From: Papaver somniferum
Taxonomy: Eukaryota > Streptophyta > Magnoliopsida > Ranunculales > Papaveraceae
DNA length: 64,000 bases
Assembly (NCBI RefSeq): GCF_003573695.1
Contig: NC_039359.1
Location: 88,454,566 to 88,518,565, forward strand
Direction: 5' to 3'
The notes below the pieces were generated by a model, which saw only the letters and a list, made by a program, of their open reading frames with translations, was not told where the DNA came from and made no database searches. Positions 23,352-35,271 of this stretch are shown in pieces. Positions within the stretch are counted from its first letter, which is position 1. Each line of letters opens with the position of its first letter. Both the position numbers and the translations under genes were made by a program.

Positions 23352-24037
23352 TAGTAAGAGATGGAAGGTGGCCTTCTCTTTGGCTTTGTAGTCCTTTTTT
23401 TTCTTCATCTAGGTAGGGTATTATGATCATGAGGGCTTAATGATGATCATCTAATGCATCAATTTCTATAATAAAAGTAGAAATTTCATGGTGTGTGTGT
23501 GTTTTATTTTGCTTTTTCTCCCTTTCTTTTATATTCGTTCATTTAGCGGATTGATTAAAATTTCTATGAGAAATTATTAATTAATAGATATATTTATGGT
23601 GGGTCTGTGCCAAAATTAGTCTAATTTTTTTGTGCTCCAAAAGTGTAAAGTCTGATGGTTTAACAAGATATTTTCTAGTGTGTATGGTTTTCAACTCTTG
23701 CGTTATTTCTAATGCATTGCTCAATTTTTACCATATATATGAGTTGTTGTAACAAGTCTTAGTCTTCCTTCTTTAAGGATAGTTAGCAATTATGTTTTCG
23801 ATCTAGTCTTCCTTTTTTTTGGTCCTTTTGTTGATGCATCCTTATCTTCTTTTTTTTGATTGATAAATAAAGATTTTTATAGATAGAACAGTTAGTACAA
23901 ATTACCAACCCCCAATACATAATACATAGATACTCCTCATCACACAATAAGAAGCACAAAGAAAATACCCTAGCCTTTAAGGGCCAAGAAATGCAAACTC
24001 ACGTAAAGTTGTGAGTGCCCCCACATACAAACAAGTA

Positions 24038-24815
24038 CAGTAGATACTCTATAAATTAATGTTGTCGGGACTACCAAAAATTATTAAGTAAACGAGATAT
24101 TAATTAACCGATAAATTAATAAGTATTAATTAATATATTAATTAATATCTTATTAACTTATAGATTAGTTTATTATCAAATAATTAGTTTCTTTATAAAC
24201 ACAATATCAAACAATTTTTTTTAATCTCCTATATAATCACAATATCAATATCAAATTATATTTTTATAAACACAATATCAAATCATATTTTTTATTTCCT
24301 ATATAAACACAATATCAATATCAAATCATATTATTATAAACACAATATCAAATCATATTTTCTAAATAATTGAGAGCGTCATGGGAACTGATAAAGATGT
24401 TGAAGATGATGATGAAAGTTCTACACTAGATCCCGTTTCACGAAACGAGGCTATTAAAGCGGCAATCACATTGAATAATTTCTTTTTGAGCTATGAGAAA
24501 ACAACACCAAAAATTCTTACGATGATAAGAAAAATTAGAGATGAGATTCAATGTGATATTGATTTTAGCAAAAAAACATAAGAGAATTGAATCATTTTTC
24601 AAAAAGTCTTCGTAGATCATTAATGTATTAAATATATATAATGCATTATTAATTTATATTTCACATGGCGTCTATATAGGTAATAAAATATGTATTATCT
24701 TATAATTTTAGCGAATTATTAATTTGGCATGTTATCCCCGGCTGGGGACCGGCTAAAAATATTATCTAAGAGAGTTTATTAAATAATCGAGTATTAATTA
24801 AAGGAGTTTCTACTA
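24038..24815 (+). mobile_element. pogo/Lemi-like element with transposase tail remnant (unit B)
   Basis: Unit-B counterpart of 18,354-19,134. The tail frame at 24,381-24,581 reads on as MIRKIRDEIQCDIDFSKK before a stop. This is the better preserved version: it keeps the RDEI phrase expected of the family. The FF-rich end (KRIESFF) is now in another frame. Confidence 0.72.
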
Positions 24816-24817
24816 TA

Positions 24818-25356
24818 CCAAGTAACTATCTGAAATTGTGCCCAATCTCAGGTCGAGCGTCACATGATACGCAATCTCATGTTATCATGTTAGGAACTAT
24901 CTGAGATTGTGCCCACACACTAGGATCAATCTCGTAATGAGTATAATTGGCTTCGTTTTAGATTCAGATTGGTTACTTTTGCTTCCACTAAAAATCCATC
25001 ATTCCGAAACCAAATCTAAATCCTTTTATACCGTAAAAGTTGTTACCATTTTCATTTGTGGATGGTCTTAAGTCAATTAGTAGTACTTACGGCTATAAAG
25101 AAAAAATATCTTCATTAGGGTTCTCCAGACACCTGAAATGGACAACCTACAATCCAGCAAGATACGAATTAATTAAAAAGTTACTACAAACAAGGAAGGT
25201 TTCAACTATCAAAACCCTAAATTTCTTATTAAATTAAAGGAATAAATTAAAAGAAAACACAAGAGGGGTTTTCAAAAATCAGTTCAGGAGGGAAGAAGAA
25301 CATAAAAATCTTACCTTTGAGTCATAATCTTTCACTTGATGTTCTTCGGTTGCCAT
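24818..25356 (-). pseudogene. Truncated UBP-like 5' end (exons 1-2), copy in unit B
   Basis: Same structure as the unit-A copy: exon 1 from ATG at 25,356-25,354 with its donor, then exon 2 (VVHFRCLENPNEDIFS) closed by TAG. Unlike the unit-A copy, the real 5' flank of the gene follows (25,357-25,635). A promoter could still be present, but the product would be about 31 residues. Confidence 0.85.
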
Positions 25357-26520
25357 TAAAGAAGAAGAGGACGGAGATAGAGACAGGGATGGGGGGCTTT
25401 ATAGGATTTTCGAATGAGAAATGGTTACATGTGTATAATTTTTTATTTTCTTTGGGAGGAAAGAAACATAAAATTAAAAGGTGATCGAGAAGCCACTGCC
25501 AGATCCATGGGCTAGTGGGATGTTTTCTAGGGATGCACGTTGGTAGGTTGGGTAGGAAATGGCTTATTTCGCCACCTTGTATGTAGAATGTGTAGGGCGG
25601 GTAGGATCCTATCCAACCCGTCATTTAACCAGCGCATATAAGGTGGGTGGAAGGTTTAGTTATTGTTGTTTTTCTCCCAAAGTCAAACTCACTTTTATGA
25701 TTTTTGAAATGAAAACTTTCACAAACCGATAAATAAACGTTTAATTTCATTATTGATTTAGATGTAACCGACCAAATGTAACAACACTAAATAGTGCGGT
25801 GTTCATGAATTTTACCCTTTCCCTAAGAAACACAGACTACTGTCAACAAACGCATAACTCTAGTTCCTGACATTCATCCCTTTACTGTTGTTTTACTTCA
25901 ACTTTCTTCTTCTATCGGGACGATCAACTGCAGATCTTGACATTCATCGCGCTACTGTTGAAATAAGCATTAAGATCATCAAAAGTTCTTCATATAACCT
26001 TCTTCAATCGTGATCTATGATGATGGTATGAACACTAAGATCACCAAACAACTCTGCAGTAAGAGAAATGAGCAACTAAAAATTTAGAATAATGAACAAA
26101 AATAAGATTATTAAAATATATATGAACTTCTTAGCACCTCGAAATATAAATATCAACCATACTATTATGTATTCTTTGCATTATTAAGAGAATATTATTT
26201 CAAACATCATTCATACAACATCAATCCATTGTATATTTAAGTACAAATTGAAATAGAGATGCATATTTGGCCGCCTTGAAAGGAAATTGTCTAATATTGT
26301 CAATGCTTTAATTTGGATACCAAAAGTATAAGACACTTGTTAGATTTCTACTTGTTTTCATGATGTATCTTCTTATGAGTTTGGACCACAAGATGGCGGA
26401 GCCAACTAATCATGTATAATGCAAGACTACAAGTTCCTATAACAGTCCAAGGCAAGCAATGCATACCTAATCCCCAGTGCAACAAAGATTTTTACACTCT
26501 TCAAACACTAGATTTGATTT
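24841..26520. repeat. Segmental duplication, copy 2 (empty sites)
   Basis: Collinear with 8,358-14,190 but without its three insertions. It runs from the UBP intron 2 fragment through exons 1-2, the 5' flank and AACACTAAATAG-type sequence to the CACTTGTTAGATTT/TTTGGACCACAAGATGG block at 26,335-26,400. It shows the pre-insertion state of copy 1. Confidence 0.75.
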
Positions 26521-27024
26521 ATATCATGGTTTTCAAGTACTTGGGAAGTTAAAGGCATGAACCATGGTAGTATGTACAACTCTACTTTTTATTACTAACA
26601 AAGTTGGACAACTTTATTTTAAATAGTTCTCGACTGTCAAAAAGTTGGGGTATTAGGGAAGGAAGTTCACTAATTAGTTAACCAAGTATTATCCCAACAT
26701 ATTAATAACAGGGCATAAGAAACCAAGTGACCAAGGTTAGGGTAAGATCAGACTTCCCAGCTATTGGAAAATGATAAAGTTGTGATGTTGATGCTGTCGT
26801 TATAGGTGTTGAAATGATGATTGTTTTGGAGGTGTTTTCGAGTTGATATGGAGTTGGATTGTTGCATATTGGTTCAACTAAAAATGGCAAAACAAAAAAA
26901 TCTATAATAGGGATACAAATTACATAACAAACTAACTTGTTCACACGCAAAATACTGCACATTAAATGTTTGATAATTAAAAAGCCTGAAATAAGCAACA
27001 AAAAAAATGAGCAAAAGTTGTAGT
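26521..27024. other. Intergenic, no gene seen
   Basis: AT-rich DNA between the duplicated segment and the retrotransposon nest; nothing recognised. Confidence 0.4.
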
Positions 27025-27029
27025 AATGG

Positions 27030-28864
27030 TGTTAGAGAACTGTTCGGTCAAACTCACAAGTTTTGCTACACCAAGCTTGTTGTCAGTGTAAGATGCACTA
27101 AACAATATCTTGATTTGTAGTCTACTAAAGTAAAATCTCGGACTAGGTTTTGAAGTTGATAGTTGAGTATCATACATCACTGAATAACCCTCGAAGACTG
27201 AATATCAACAAAGATATTTGGAGAATTTCATCAACAAGTGTATTTGAATATTGAACCATTTTATTTACTCACAAGCTTTATCATTATATCTATATAAGAA
27301 TTTGTCTTATGACTTCTAGTAGATTTAACTTTGTCGCAAAGAAGAAATTTTGAGTTAATCTTTTCTTGTTAAACATCTCGAAATAGGATTCAAGCAATGG
27401 ATGTTCATTGGTCCTTAAAAATCTTATTTCGAAAATATTTATTGTTCAAGAACTAACATTGTGGATCATCAAAAGAGATTTTTTCAAAAATACTGTAATC
27501 TAGAGTCTTGGTAGGTTGGCGAACCACTTCACGAACCATACACATCTGATGTTCTAAATATATAAAGGTTGGATAACCCAGTTCGCAAATCGTAAGGTTC
27601 TGAATGGGACAGTTCACCAACCCAGTTTGTGATCTGAAATGGTGAAATAGCCAACGATTCATGAACCATAGACGTCTGATTCACGAGTTGCTGAATGGTT
27701 CACGAACCCGGTTCACTTACCATAGCACTCTAAATTTATGAACTGGCCCACGGTTTACGAACCATTTCATCAAAGGTACCAATAAAATATTAGCAGATGC
27801 CCAAAGACTTATATTTTTACATATGTTTAACATTGCTATGACTCTCATGAACACCTTTAATATATCATTGATCACTACACCTTGTGTATGTGCATCATGG
27901 TTAAATTCTTAATTTTTTAAATGAACGTGACGTTGCTTACTAGTTCGAAATGCATATTTGCCAAGAACAATCACTATACACGGTTCCAGACCATAGTGTA
28001 TATTATTATATGTGAATTCAAGACAAACTTCTCACATGCTTATTTGAAACCTTAACAGGGGTTTCATCTAAACAGATATAGTGTTTGCTTGAATCCCAAG
28101 TTATCTTCGCTTGAATTTTCAGCAACCCTCAGTCTTGAATATCTATAAATACAGACACTCATTCAATTGGAAAATTAATCCCTGATACTTTTATGTCTTA
28201 GTTGATTGCTAAGATCATCCTCTATTGACATAGGTTTCCTCTAATAAACATAATTAGGTCTACGATTAAAATAATTCACTTAGGGATTCGTGAAGCCAAG
28301 TCCGACTATCTTGTTTTTTATGTTATCGAGGTTATCGTAATCTCTTTCAGGAACGAGATAGATATAAATCACAAAGTTCTCTTTCTATTGTACTTTGTGA
28401 TTCCTCAAGATAGATATCTAAAACTATTCTTAATTGATTAGATCACGATTTTTCTTGAGAGGTGATTATGATTCCAGGCTTCTCAGCTAACTGAGTGTAA
28501 GTATTGCGGACTAATGAGGTTTTCTAGCTTTGTCTACTGCAAATAAATTTCCAAGCCTTGATCTTTGATGTAAAGGGAAATCAAATAGGCTTATCTGTTA
28601 GAGGCAGATTGGTCTCAAAAGTTTTCATTAGGTTGAAGCAAATCTTAGGTTATAAGAGTTGAGATCGTCCAAATACTCTTCTTAACAATCAGGTTCACAA
28701 CTCTATTGTATAGAATTTTTGATTGAGAAGAGATAGAGATATAAACTCTATATACATATTATCAAGGATCATTAAGTTGGTCTACTTGCAATTGTATTAG
28801 GTTTTGTTCATACAGATTGCCGAACGAAAATGTTGGTGGTGTACTTGGTACCCTCTCATTTTCA
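27030..28864 (+). repeat. 5' LTR of the outer Copia-type element
   Basis: Begins TGTTAGAG as do the SIRE-like LTRs at 50,118 and 57,059 (minus strand), and ends CA before the primer site. It contains GGTTCACGAACC-like palindromes at 27,515-27,770. A block present at 33,320-33,680 in the partner LTR is missing here. Confidence 0.78.
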
Positions 28865-28921
28865 ATTCGTATCAGAGCAGGCAAACACCATTAAACTTAA
28901 CAAGTCCGTGTTTGTGGCGAT

Positions 28922-29403
28922 ATGAACAGTGGAAAAGAGTGCAACCTATATTTATCATTAGATATTGAAATCATTGTTTCTATGGATTCTATTAATGAGA
29001 TCGGAACTTCATCCCTCTCTAAAATAGACGAACCTTGTCTTCCCATAAAACAGTCTAGTATTGAAAATTCTTACCCCTACTATCTTACTGATGAGTCTGA
29101 CTCAGAAGTTTTAAGGAAATCGGCCAAAGAAAGTATTGAGATTCTTAAACGTTTTAAAATCCAAGCTTCTGAGTTCAACAGGCTGAATTTTTTTTTAATA
29201 CTCTTATTGGTATGGTTAATCAAAAAGATTCAAGAATAAGGATACTCTTCGAAGAAAAATCTGAAGTAGATATGAAAATTAACTCACTTGAGACACAACT
29301 AGAGAAAAATGTCTTAGAACTTCAACGTCTACTGGGTGCCCCTCCCAATCCATGTAGCGTTTGTGAATCTGAAAAATTAAAAATAAAGGAGTTAGAAAAG
29401 TGA
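28922..29403 (+). pseudogene. gag remnant, N-terminal/central part
   Basis: The ATG at 28,922 lies 57 bases after the LTR, the same spacing as the gag ATG of the related minus-strand element. The frame breaks near 29,190 in a T-run. The continuing frame is coiled-coil-like (EEKSEVDMKINSLETQLEKN), followed by CSVC-x-SEKLKIKELEK, a phrase typical of the middle of plant Copia gag. A stop follows at 29,401-29,403, and the remaining gag is displaced by the solo LTR. Confidence 0.6.
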
Positions 29404-29524
29404 TTGCATATGGTTATCAAGATTTCCTTACAAACTCTCATTCAGAATACTATATATATTCAAATTATAACTAGTTTGACAAGAGATGAATGGATAAATT
29501 CATATGACCAAGGAATGTTATCTA

Positions 29525-32462
29525 TGAAAAAGCAGGGGTATAACAATCACACCCACTAATTCGTTCGGAAATCTATATGGACTACCTCGATATAATCCCG
29601 AGAGCACCAACTTAAAAAGAGAGCTCAATCAAGAAATATACCAAAGAGTTATATCTCAATTTCTCAATAAAATTTGCAATCGAACAGATAGAAATCTGTG
29701 AGCCCGATTGATATGAGAAATAACTTGGACGGTACCAAAGACCAATGCCCAAGTGCCAATCAATTAGTATCCAACAATCAAGGTTGGATTTACTAATTGA
29801 TTGAACTACGCACAACCTGTGATATTTTAATTATATAAACAAATATAATGCGAAAAGGAAATAACACAGACACCAGAATTTTTGTTAACGAGGAAACCAC
29901 AAATGCAGAAAAACCTCGGGACCTAGTCCATATTTGAAAACCACAATGTATTAAGCCGCTACAGACACGCCTACTACAAGTTCACTTCGGGATGGAATGT
30001 AGTTGAGCCTAACCAAGTCTCACACCGAAATCAAAAACCAAATCTGTGAGCCCGATTGAATATAAGAAATAACTTGGACGGTATCAAAAACCAATATCCA
30101 AGTGTCAACCAATTTATATCAACAACCAAAGGTTGGTTTATCTAATTGATTGAATTTACGCACAACCTGTGATGTTTCAATTGTACAAACAAATATAATG
30201 CGAAAAAAAAATAACACAGACACCAAAATTTTTGTTAACGAGGAAACTGAAAATGCAGAAAAACCCTGGGACCTAGTCAAGATTTGAACACCACACTGTA
30301 TTAAGCCGCTACAGACACTAGCCTACTACCAGTTAACTTCGGACTGGAATGTAGTTGAGCCCTAATCAATCTCACACTGATCAAGGTACAGTCACGTTCC
30401 TTACGCCTCTTGAACCAGGTTGGATTCTGCGCACTTGATTCCCTTAGCTGATCTCACCCACAACTAAGAGTTGTTACGACCCAAAGTAGAAGAATTATAA
30501 ACAAATCTGTCTCCTACAGATAATTCTATTCTGATAGATAAATCTATCTCCCACATAAGTACTTATGAAGTTTTGTTCCGTCTTTTGATAAATCAAGGTG
30601 AACAGGAACCAATTGATAATTATACTCCCAAAGAGAAGCCTAGAAATATCAATCACCTCACAATAACTTCATTATATGGTAGTATAAGAAGTTATTAGGG
30701 AATCACAAAGAATGAGACGAACTGCTTTGTGATGACTTTTTATATCTTACCTATCGGAGATAAATATCTAGCAAATCTTAGAGAAGATAAAACTCAATTC
30801 GATAGAATAAGATTAGAACACGCAACTACAGAGAAAATAGTTGGGTCTGGCTTCACGAATCCCAAATGAAGTCTTCAAGTCATTAACTTATAATGATTTT
30901 GAAAAAACCTGGGTTAAAGGAGAATCGACTCTAGTCGCAACTAGGACACAGGGAAGTGACGGGATTAGGGTTTTCCAATTTCTAGAGTTGTCTCTTATAT
31001 AGTCTTTCAAATCAGGGTTTGCTTTCAATCAAAGCTAAGATAGATTAGTAACAAAGCATTCAATATTCACCGTTAGATGAAAACCTGATTTAAGATTCAA
31101 GCGAAGTCTACTTAAAACCAAAGAAATATCTTTCAACCGTTAGATGGTATTAATTAGCTTGTTACACACAAATGAAATATACCTTCATTTAGATATGGGT
31201 AACCGTACCTAAACGTGTATATTGAGTTGGCTCAATGATAGTTAACCGAAGTTAGCCATATGAACACTTTTGTCTTAACCACATTCATCTATAACTTCTA
31301 TATCAACTATGATGATCAATCAATCATGAAAGATAATCAAATGAATATAATTTTATTTCACATTGAGTTGTTCAATTATTCACTATTTCACAGAAATATA
31401 TATGAACCAATTGAATCAAAATCGGATTGATTCATAAGAATCAATTCATGAACATTACGCCACGGTTTGCAAAGATTGCATTCCTTAATTCATAAATGTA
31501 TTTGTTCATGAGTATGAAAACATACTTAACCGATTTGAGAACTTTAACCAGTAAGTTTGCAAACAGGTATACAAACTGTAGCTTCCGGACTTTGGTCTTG
31601 TCCAGCAGTTTGCAAACGGGTATGCATACTGTTGTCCCGGACCTTAACTCAGGTAGAACCGTTCGCATACTAGTATGCAAACATGGTTCCCGGACTTTAA
31701 CAGTTAAAACTGTTTGCATACTAGGTATGCAAACAAGGTTCTCGGACCTAAATCATACCAAAAAGTTTGCATACTAGGTACGCATACTGCATTGTATCTA
31801 GACAAAGGTTCTAAACTCCCATTCCAATCATTGAAACATCCTTAGAAGACGAAAATAGCTGTCTCACACAAACTATTAGCTTATAAGTAATTTTTAAGCT
31901 GATCAAGTGATCAATACGAAACTTTCCGAGTCGACATCAAATGATTGTCTCACACAAATCATGTAAGATGTTTCAAGGCAATTTTCACATAATCATCTTC
32001 TGACTTATTATTTAGTTTCCAACAAATAAATTGTTTCCAACTAAACTTTTCAAGAATATGATGAACGTAGCTAAAGCAAAAAGATTCCAACACTTATTTC
32101 AAGAAAATAGATAACCGAGTTAAACTCAGCTCAAAATATCAAATGTGTGTAATATAAAAGTCTATATATCTATACGACTTAGTCTCATTAGGAGATAGAA
32201 TATAATAGACTTCTGAGTGATAGGTAAGTTTTAGTCTCCACATACCTTTTGTTGATGAAGTTCCTCCAAGCTCTCCTCAGTAGATCTTCATCTTCAATCA
32301 ATGAACACCGTGAAGTCTAAATCTCAACTACACATTCTATCCTAATCCAAGACATAGCTATAAGTAGACTAGAAATCAATACTTATAGTTTTGATCAACT
32401 AAACTTGAAAAACAAGCTTGAGATAGCAACGCTTGTGAGTTCGACCGAGCAATTCTCTAACA
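29525..32462 (-). mobile_element. Antisense solo LTR (SIRE-like family) inside gag
   Basis: It starts TGAAAAAGCAGGGGT and ends CTCTAACA, exactly as the LTR at 47,638-50,118. It is flanked by ATCTA (29,520-29,524) and ATCTC (32,463-32,467), a near-perfect 5-bp duplication. At 2,938 bp it is longer than its relatives, partly because a block of about 350 bp is tandemly duplicated (from about 29,693 and from about 30,042, each beginning CTGTGAGCCCGATTGA). No internal region is present, consistent with LTR-LTR recombination. Confidence 0.82.
31538..31790. repeat. Palindrome minisatellite in the solo LTR
   Basis: About five units of roughly 50 bp, each with GTTTGCATAC-like and GTATGCAAAC-like inverted arms around 0-4 bases, separated by CCCGGACTT-like linkers. 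Frames on both strands here are shadows of the repeat. Confidence 0.75.
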
Positions 32463-33080
32463 ATCTCTCGTAAAAGGAAATGAGCTTCTGACAACTCTTG
32501 TATTAAGACTACTTCTTCTGATTCTATTAGAACTCAAAAGCTTTGTTATTTCTGTAATTCAGAAGGACATGTTCGAAGGAAGTGTAACTTGAAATAAGAA
32601 AACAATCGTTTTGAGAATCTCCAAAATACCTTAAATCTCATATTAAAAGGAGTAATTGACATTCAAAATTCTAAACCGCTCGGTTTGAAAAAAAATACGT
32701 TGGTGCTCATGTCAAGACATCATACTCCAAGAATATCAGTTCTGCACGAATAATCGAACAAGAAGTAAGAGTAGTGGCTCAAAGGGTTCCAACAATAACT
32801 CAAATATATCATATAAGATGTTTATTCCTAAAGATACTCATACTGCATCAAAGGAATTCAAGGATCTACCAGCTAAAGAAATTGTTCTAGCTAACACGAA
32901 TCTGCTTATAAAATGTATAATGATCTCATAGACAAGTTATCATGCACCTTCAAGGAGAAGTATACACACTCAGGTAAGGGATCTAACTTCATCTCCTTCC
33001 ATGATGACATTGAGTTTTGTGATAACTTTTCTAGATCAAAAGGTTGAAACTCAAAAACTATAATTGTACAAAATTCTAAA
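32463..33080 (+). pseudogene. gag remnant with CCHC zinc knuckle
   Basis: Continues the outer gag after the solo LTR. The phrase CYFCNSEGHVRRKC at 32,544-32,585 is a perfect C-x2-C-x4-H-x4-C nucleocapsid knuckle. A stop follows within a few codons. Downstream sequence to 33,080 has no recognised domain. Confidence 0.65.
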
Positions 33081-33684
33081 TGTTAGCATGTTCTTAAGAG
33101 GTGGTTAATAATCCAGGCTTCCCAGCTAACTGAATGTAAATATCAGGATTTGTGAGGTTTTCTAGCTTTGTCTATTATAAACAGATTTTCAATCCTTGAT
33201 TTTGATCTATAGGGAAATCAAATAGGTTTATCTGTGAGAGGCAGGTTGGTATCAAAAGCATTCACTTAGATTGAAGCAACTCTTTGGATGTAAAGGATGT
33301 CATCTAGGGGAATTAATTACGTAGAGCCTTACGAGTTTCGAGAGACGTAGGGAGCACGTCTGCAGCTGAATTAATTAATTCGTATTTCAAGATATGAATT
33401 AGGTGCTCAAATCTTGACGAGGTCCCCGATGTTTTTATGCAGTTGTTGTTTCCTCATTAACAAAACTTCCGGTGTCTTGTGTTTTTTCTTTTTCGCATTA
33501 TATTGTTTATCTTTTTAATAGGATTTACACAAATAGTGCGTATTAAATACTAATAGATATGTTCATATGAATTATGATCGATTATGAGACTCGCTTTTGT
33601 AGAATTCGTATCTTGAAATATATATATAACAAGTTTCATACTTGGAATAATTCCGATTTGATTATTTGGATATAACTAGATTAA
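33081..33684 (+). repeat. 3' LTR of the outer element, left part
   Basis: Begins TGTTAGCATG and matches the 5' LTR from about 28,455 onward (CCAGGCTTCTCAGCTAACTG region). It retains a segment (GTTTCCTC, TTAACAAAACTTC, TTTTTCGCATTATATT) that is conserved among all LTRs of this family but lost from the 5' LTR. Interrupted by the gypsy insertion; it resumes at 38,786 and ends near 39,013. Confidence 0.65.
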
Positions 33685-33973
33685 TGTCATGTACCTAGTG
33701 TTTTTATTTAGCTGGTTGGGACATGACAAACCTTATTAGATCTTTTTTTTTTTGTTAAGCCCATTGTGGGAATATATTTCTTTGATTCTGTTTTAGGGTA
33801 CTTTGTTAGTTGTTTGCACCCAACGACTGATTCAACCTTTTTCTTTGTTTATCTTCTCGGATTGGCTGTGAGAGAAAACCATTCGACCAATAATTGAAAT
33901 TTATTAAGGCTCATTCCTTGTCTGAGGAAGAGAAGGCACTGAAAGAGGTGAATCTGGAATTCAGTTCATGACA
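33685..33973 (+). repeat. 5' LTR of the gypsy element
   Basis: 289 bp, TG...CA ends; nearly identical to the 287-bp 3' LTR at 38,499-38,785 apart from a few substitutions and small indels. Confidence 0.93.
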
Positions 33974-34011
33974 ATTGGTATCAGCCGGTTACAATCCTGA
34001 TTTCCGGAGTT

Positions 34012-35271
34012 ATGGCTAGAGGCCTTGATAAACCTAAAACAGTGAAGGATGTTGTTATTGTTCTACATACTCAAGAAGATCGATTACAGACCTTAGAGGA
34101 TACGGTTAAGAACCTGTCTACTGAAGTTCGTTCTCATTCTACATATATGGCTTCTGTTAAAGAATCCTTGGATACTATTGTTCAATTCTGTCAACAACAG
34201 GGTGGTAACGTAATTACTCCGGCAGCTTCATCAGTTGGAGCATCTCAATCTCAAGATAATGAATTGATTTGCAAATCTGGTAAATTCTCTAAACACCCTA
34301 GGGTTGATTTTCCTAGATTTGATGGGTCTAATCCTAGAGGCTGGATTCGTAAATGTGAAAGGTATTTTCAGCTTAATTCAGTAGAAGATGTTCATAAAGT
34401 AGATCTAGCTTCCATTCATTTTGATGGTAAAGCAGATTCATGGTTTTTAGACTATCAGGAGAGTAATATTCTTATCGATTGGCTTCAATTTTCTTATGAT
34501 GTTTGTTGTCATTTTGAAGATGTTTCTTATGATAATTATGTGGGTAGCTTTAATAAATTGTCTCATCTCACAACAGTTGAGGATTATTATGAACATTATG
34601 AGTCATTAAAAGATTTAATGAAGGCTCGTAATCCGTTTCTTTCTGATGCTTATTTTACAATGAGTTTTATTAGTGGTCTCAAGGAAGAAATTCGTAATCC
34701 AGTGCAGATGTTTAAACCCACTTCAGACACTGATGCGTTCTATCTTTCTAGAATGCAACAAGCTTCTGTAGATTTTCAGAACAAACGTTCTCGAAATTTT
34801 CCTAATCCATTTCAACCTTCACCTAATACATTCTCTCCTATACCATCACCTTCTAAACCAGCTCTGCCTCAGCTTACTAATATTCCAAAGCCATCATTCT
34901 CTAATACAAAACCATTTGTAACTCACCCTAGTACACCTACCAAAGCTACTACGTCTATTCCTCCTATTTGGAGATTAACACCTTCTCAAATGAAAACTAG
35001 ACGTGATCAAGGGCTCTGTTATAACTGTGATGAATTATATAAACCAGGGCACTTCTGTAAATCGCAACAACTGCTTATGTTGGTAGCAGAAGAAGCTTCC
35101 TCTCCTTCTTCTGTGGAGGATCTTGAAGAAGATACCACCTCTCCTTTATCACCTATTGAATCTTCTATGGAGATATCACTTCATGCTGTGATAGGGCTTG
35201 TCACTCAAAACATCATAAGGGTACCAGGTATTCTACAATCTGAAGATATTTTGGTCTTGATAGACAGGTAG
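34012..35271 (+). pseudogene. gag (with start of protease) of the gypsy element
   Basis: A 419-residue frame with a coiled-coil-like N-terminus (residues about 10-45), a retrotransposon gag core (FPRFDGSNPRGWIRKCERYF at about 100-120), a Pro/Ser-rich linker and a zinc-knuckle-like motif CYNCDELYKPGHFC from residue 336. It breaks exactly at the protease active site. One base is missing after LIDS (read as LIDR then TAG), so the catalytic D-S-G is not in a continuous frame. Coding sequence resumes in the next frame at 35,275. Confidence 0.85.

Larger units (their letters stand above)
19667..25356. repeat. 5.68-kb tandem duplication, unit B
   Basis: Second copy of the unit described at 13,985. 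It ends in the third copy of the UBP-like exon 1 and then continues into sequence matching the 5' flank of the intact gene, so unit B retains the original right-hand junction. Small differences from unit A include an ATG/CTG change near 22,340 and an indel in the pogo transposase tail. Confidence 0.92.

Noticed and set aside
27453..27662. 69-codon minus-strand frame
   Set aside because: Lies in the palindromic part of an LTR.
31441..31777. Overlapping frames on both strands of about 92 codons
   Set aside because: They lie entirely on the palindromic minisatellite of an LTR; near-mirror frames are expected from the inverted arms.
31538..31790. Possible CRISPR-like array of regularly spaced repeats
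   Set aside because: Plant nuclear DNA; the repeats are degenerate palindromes within an LTR, spacers are conserved linkers, and there are no cas genes.
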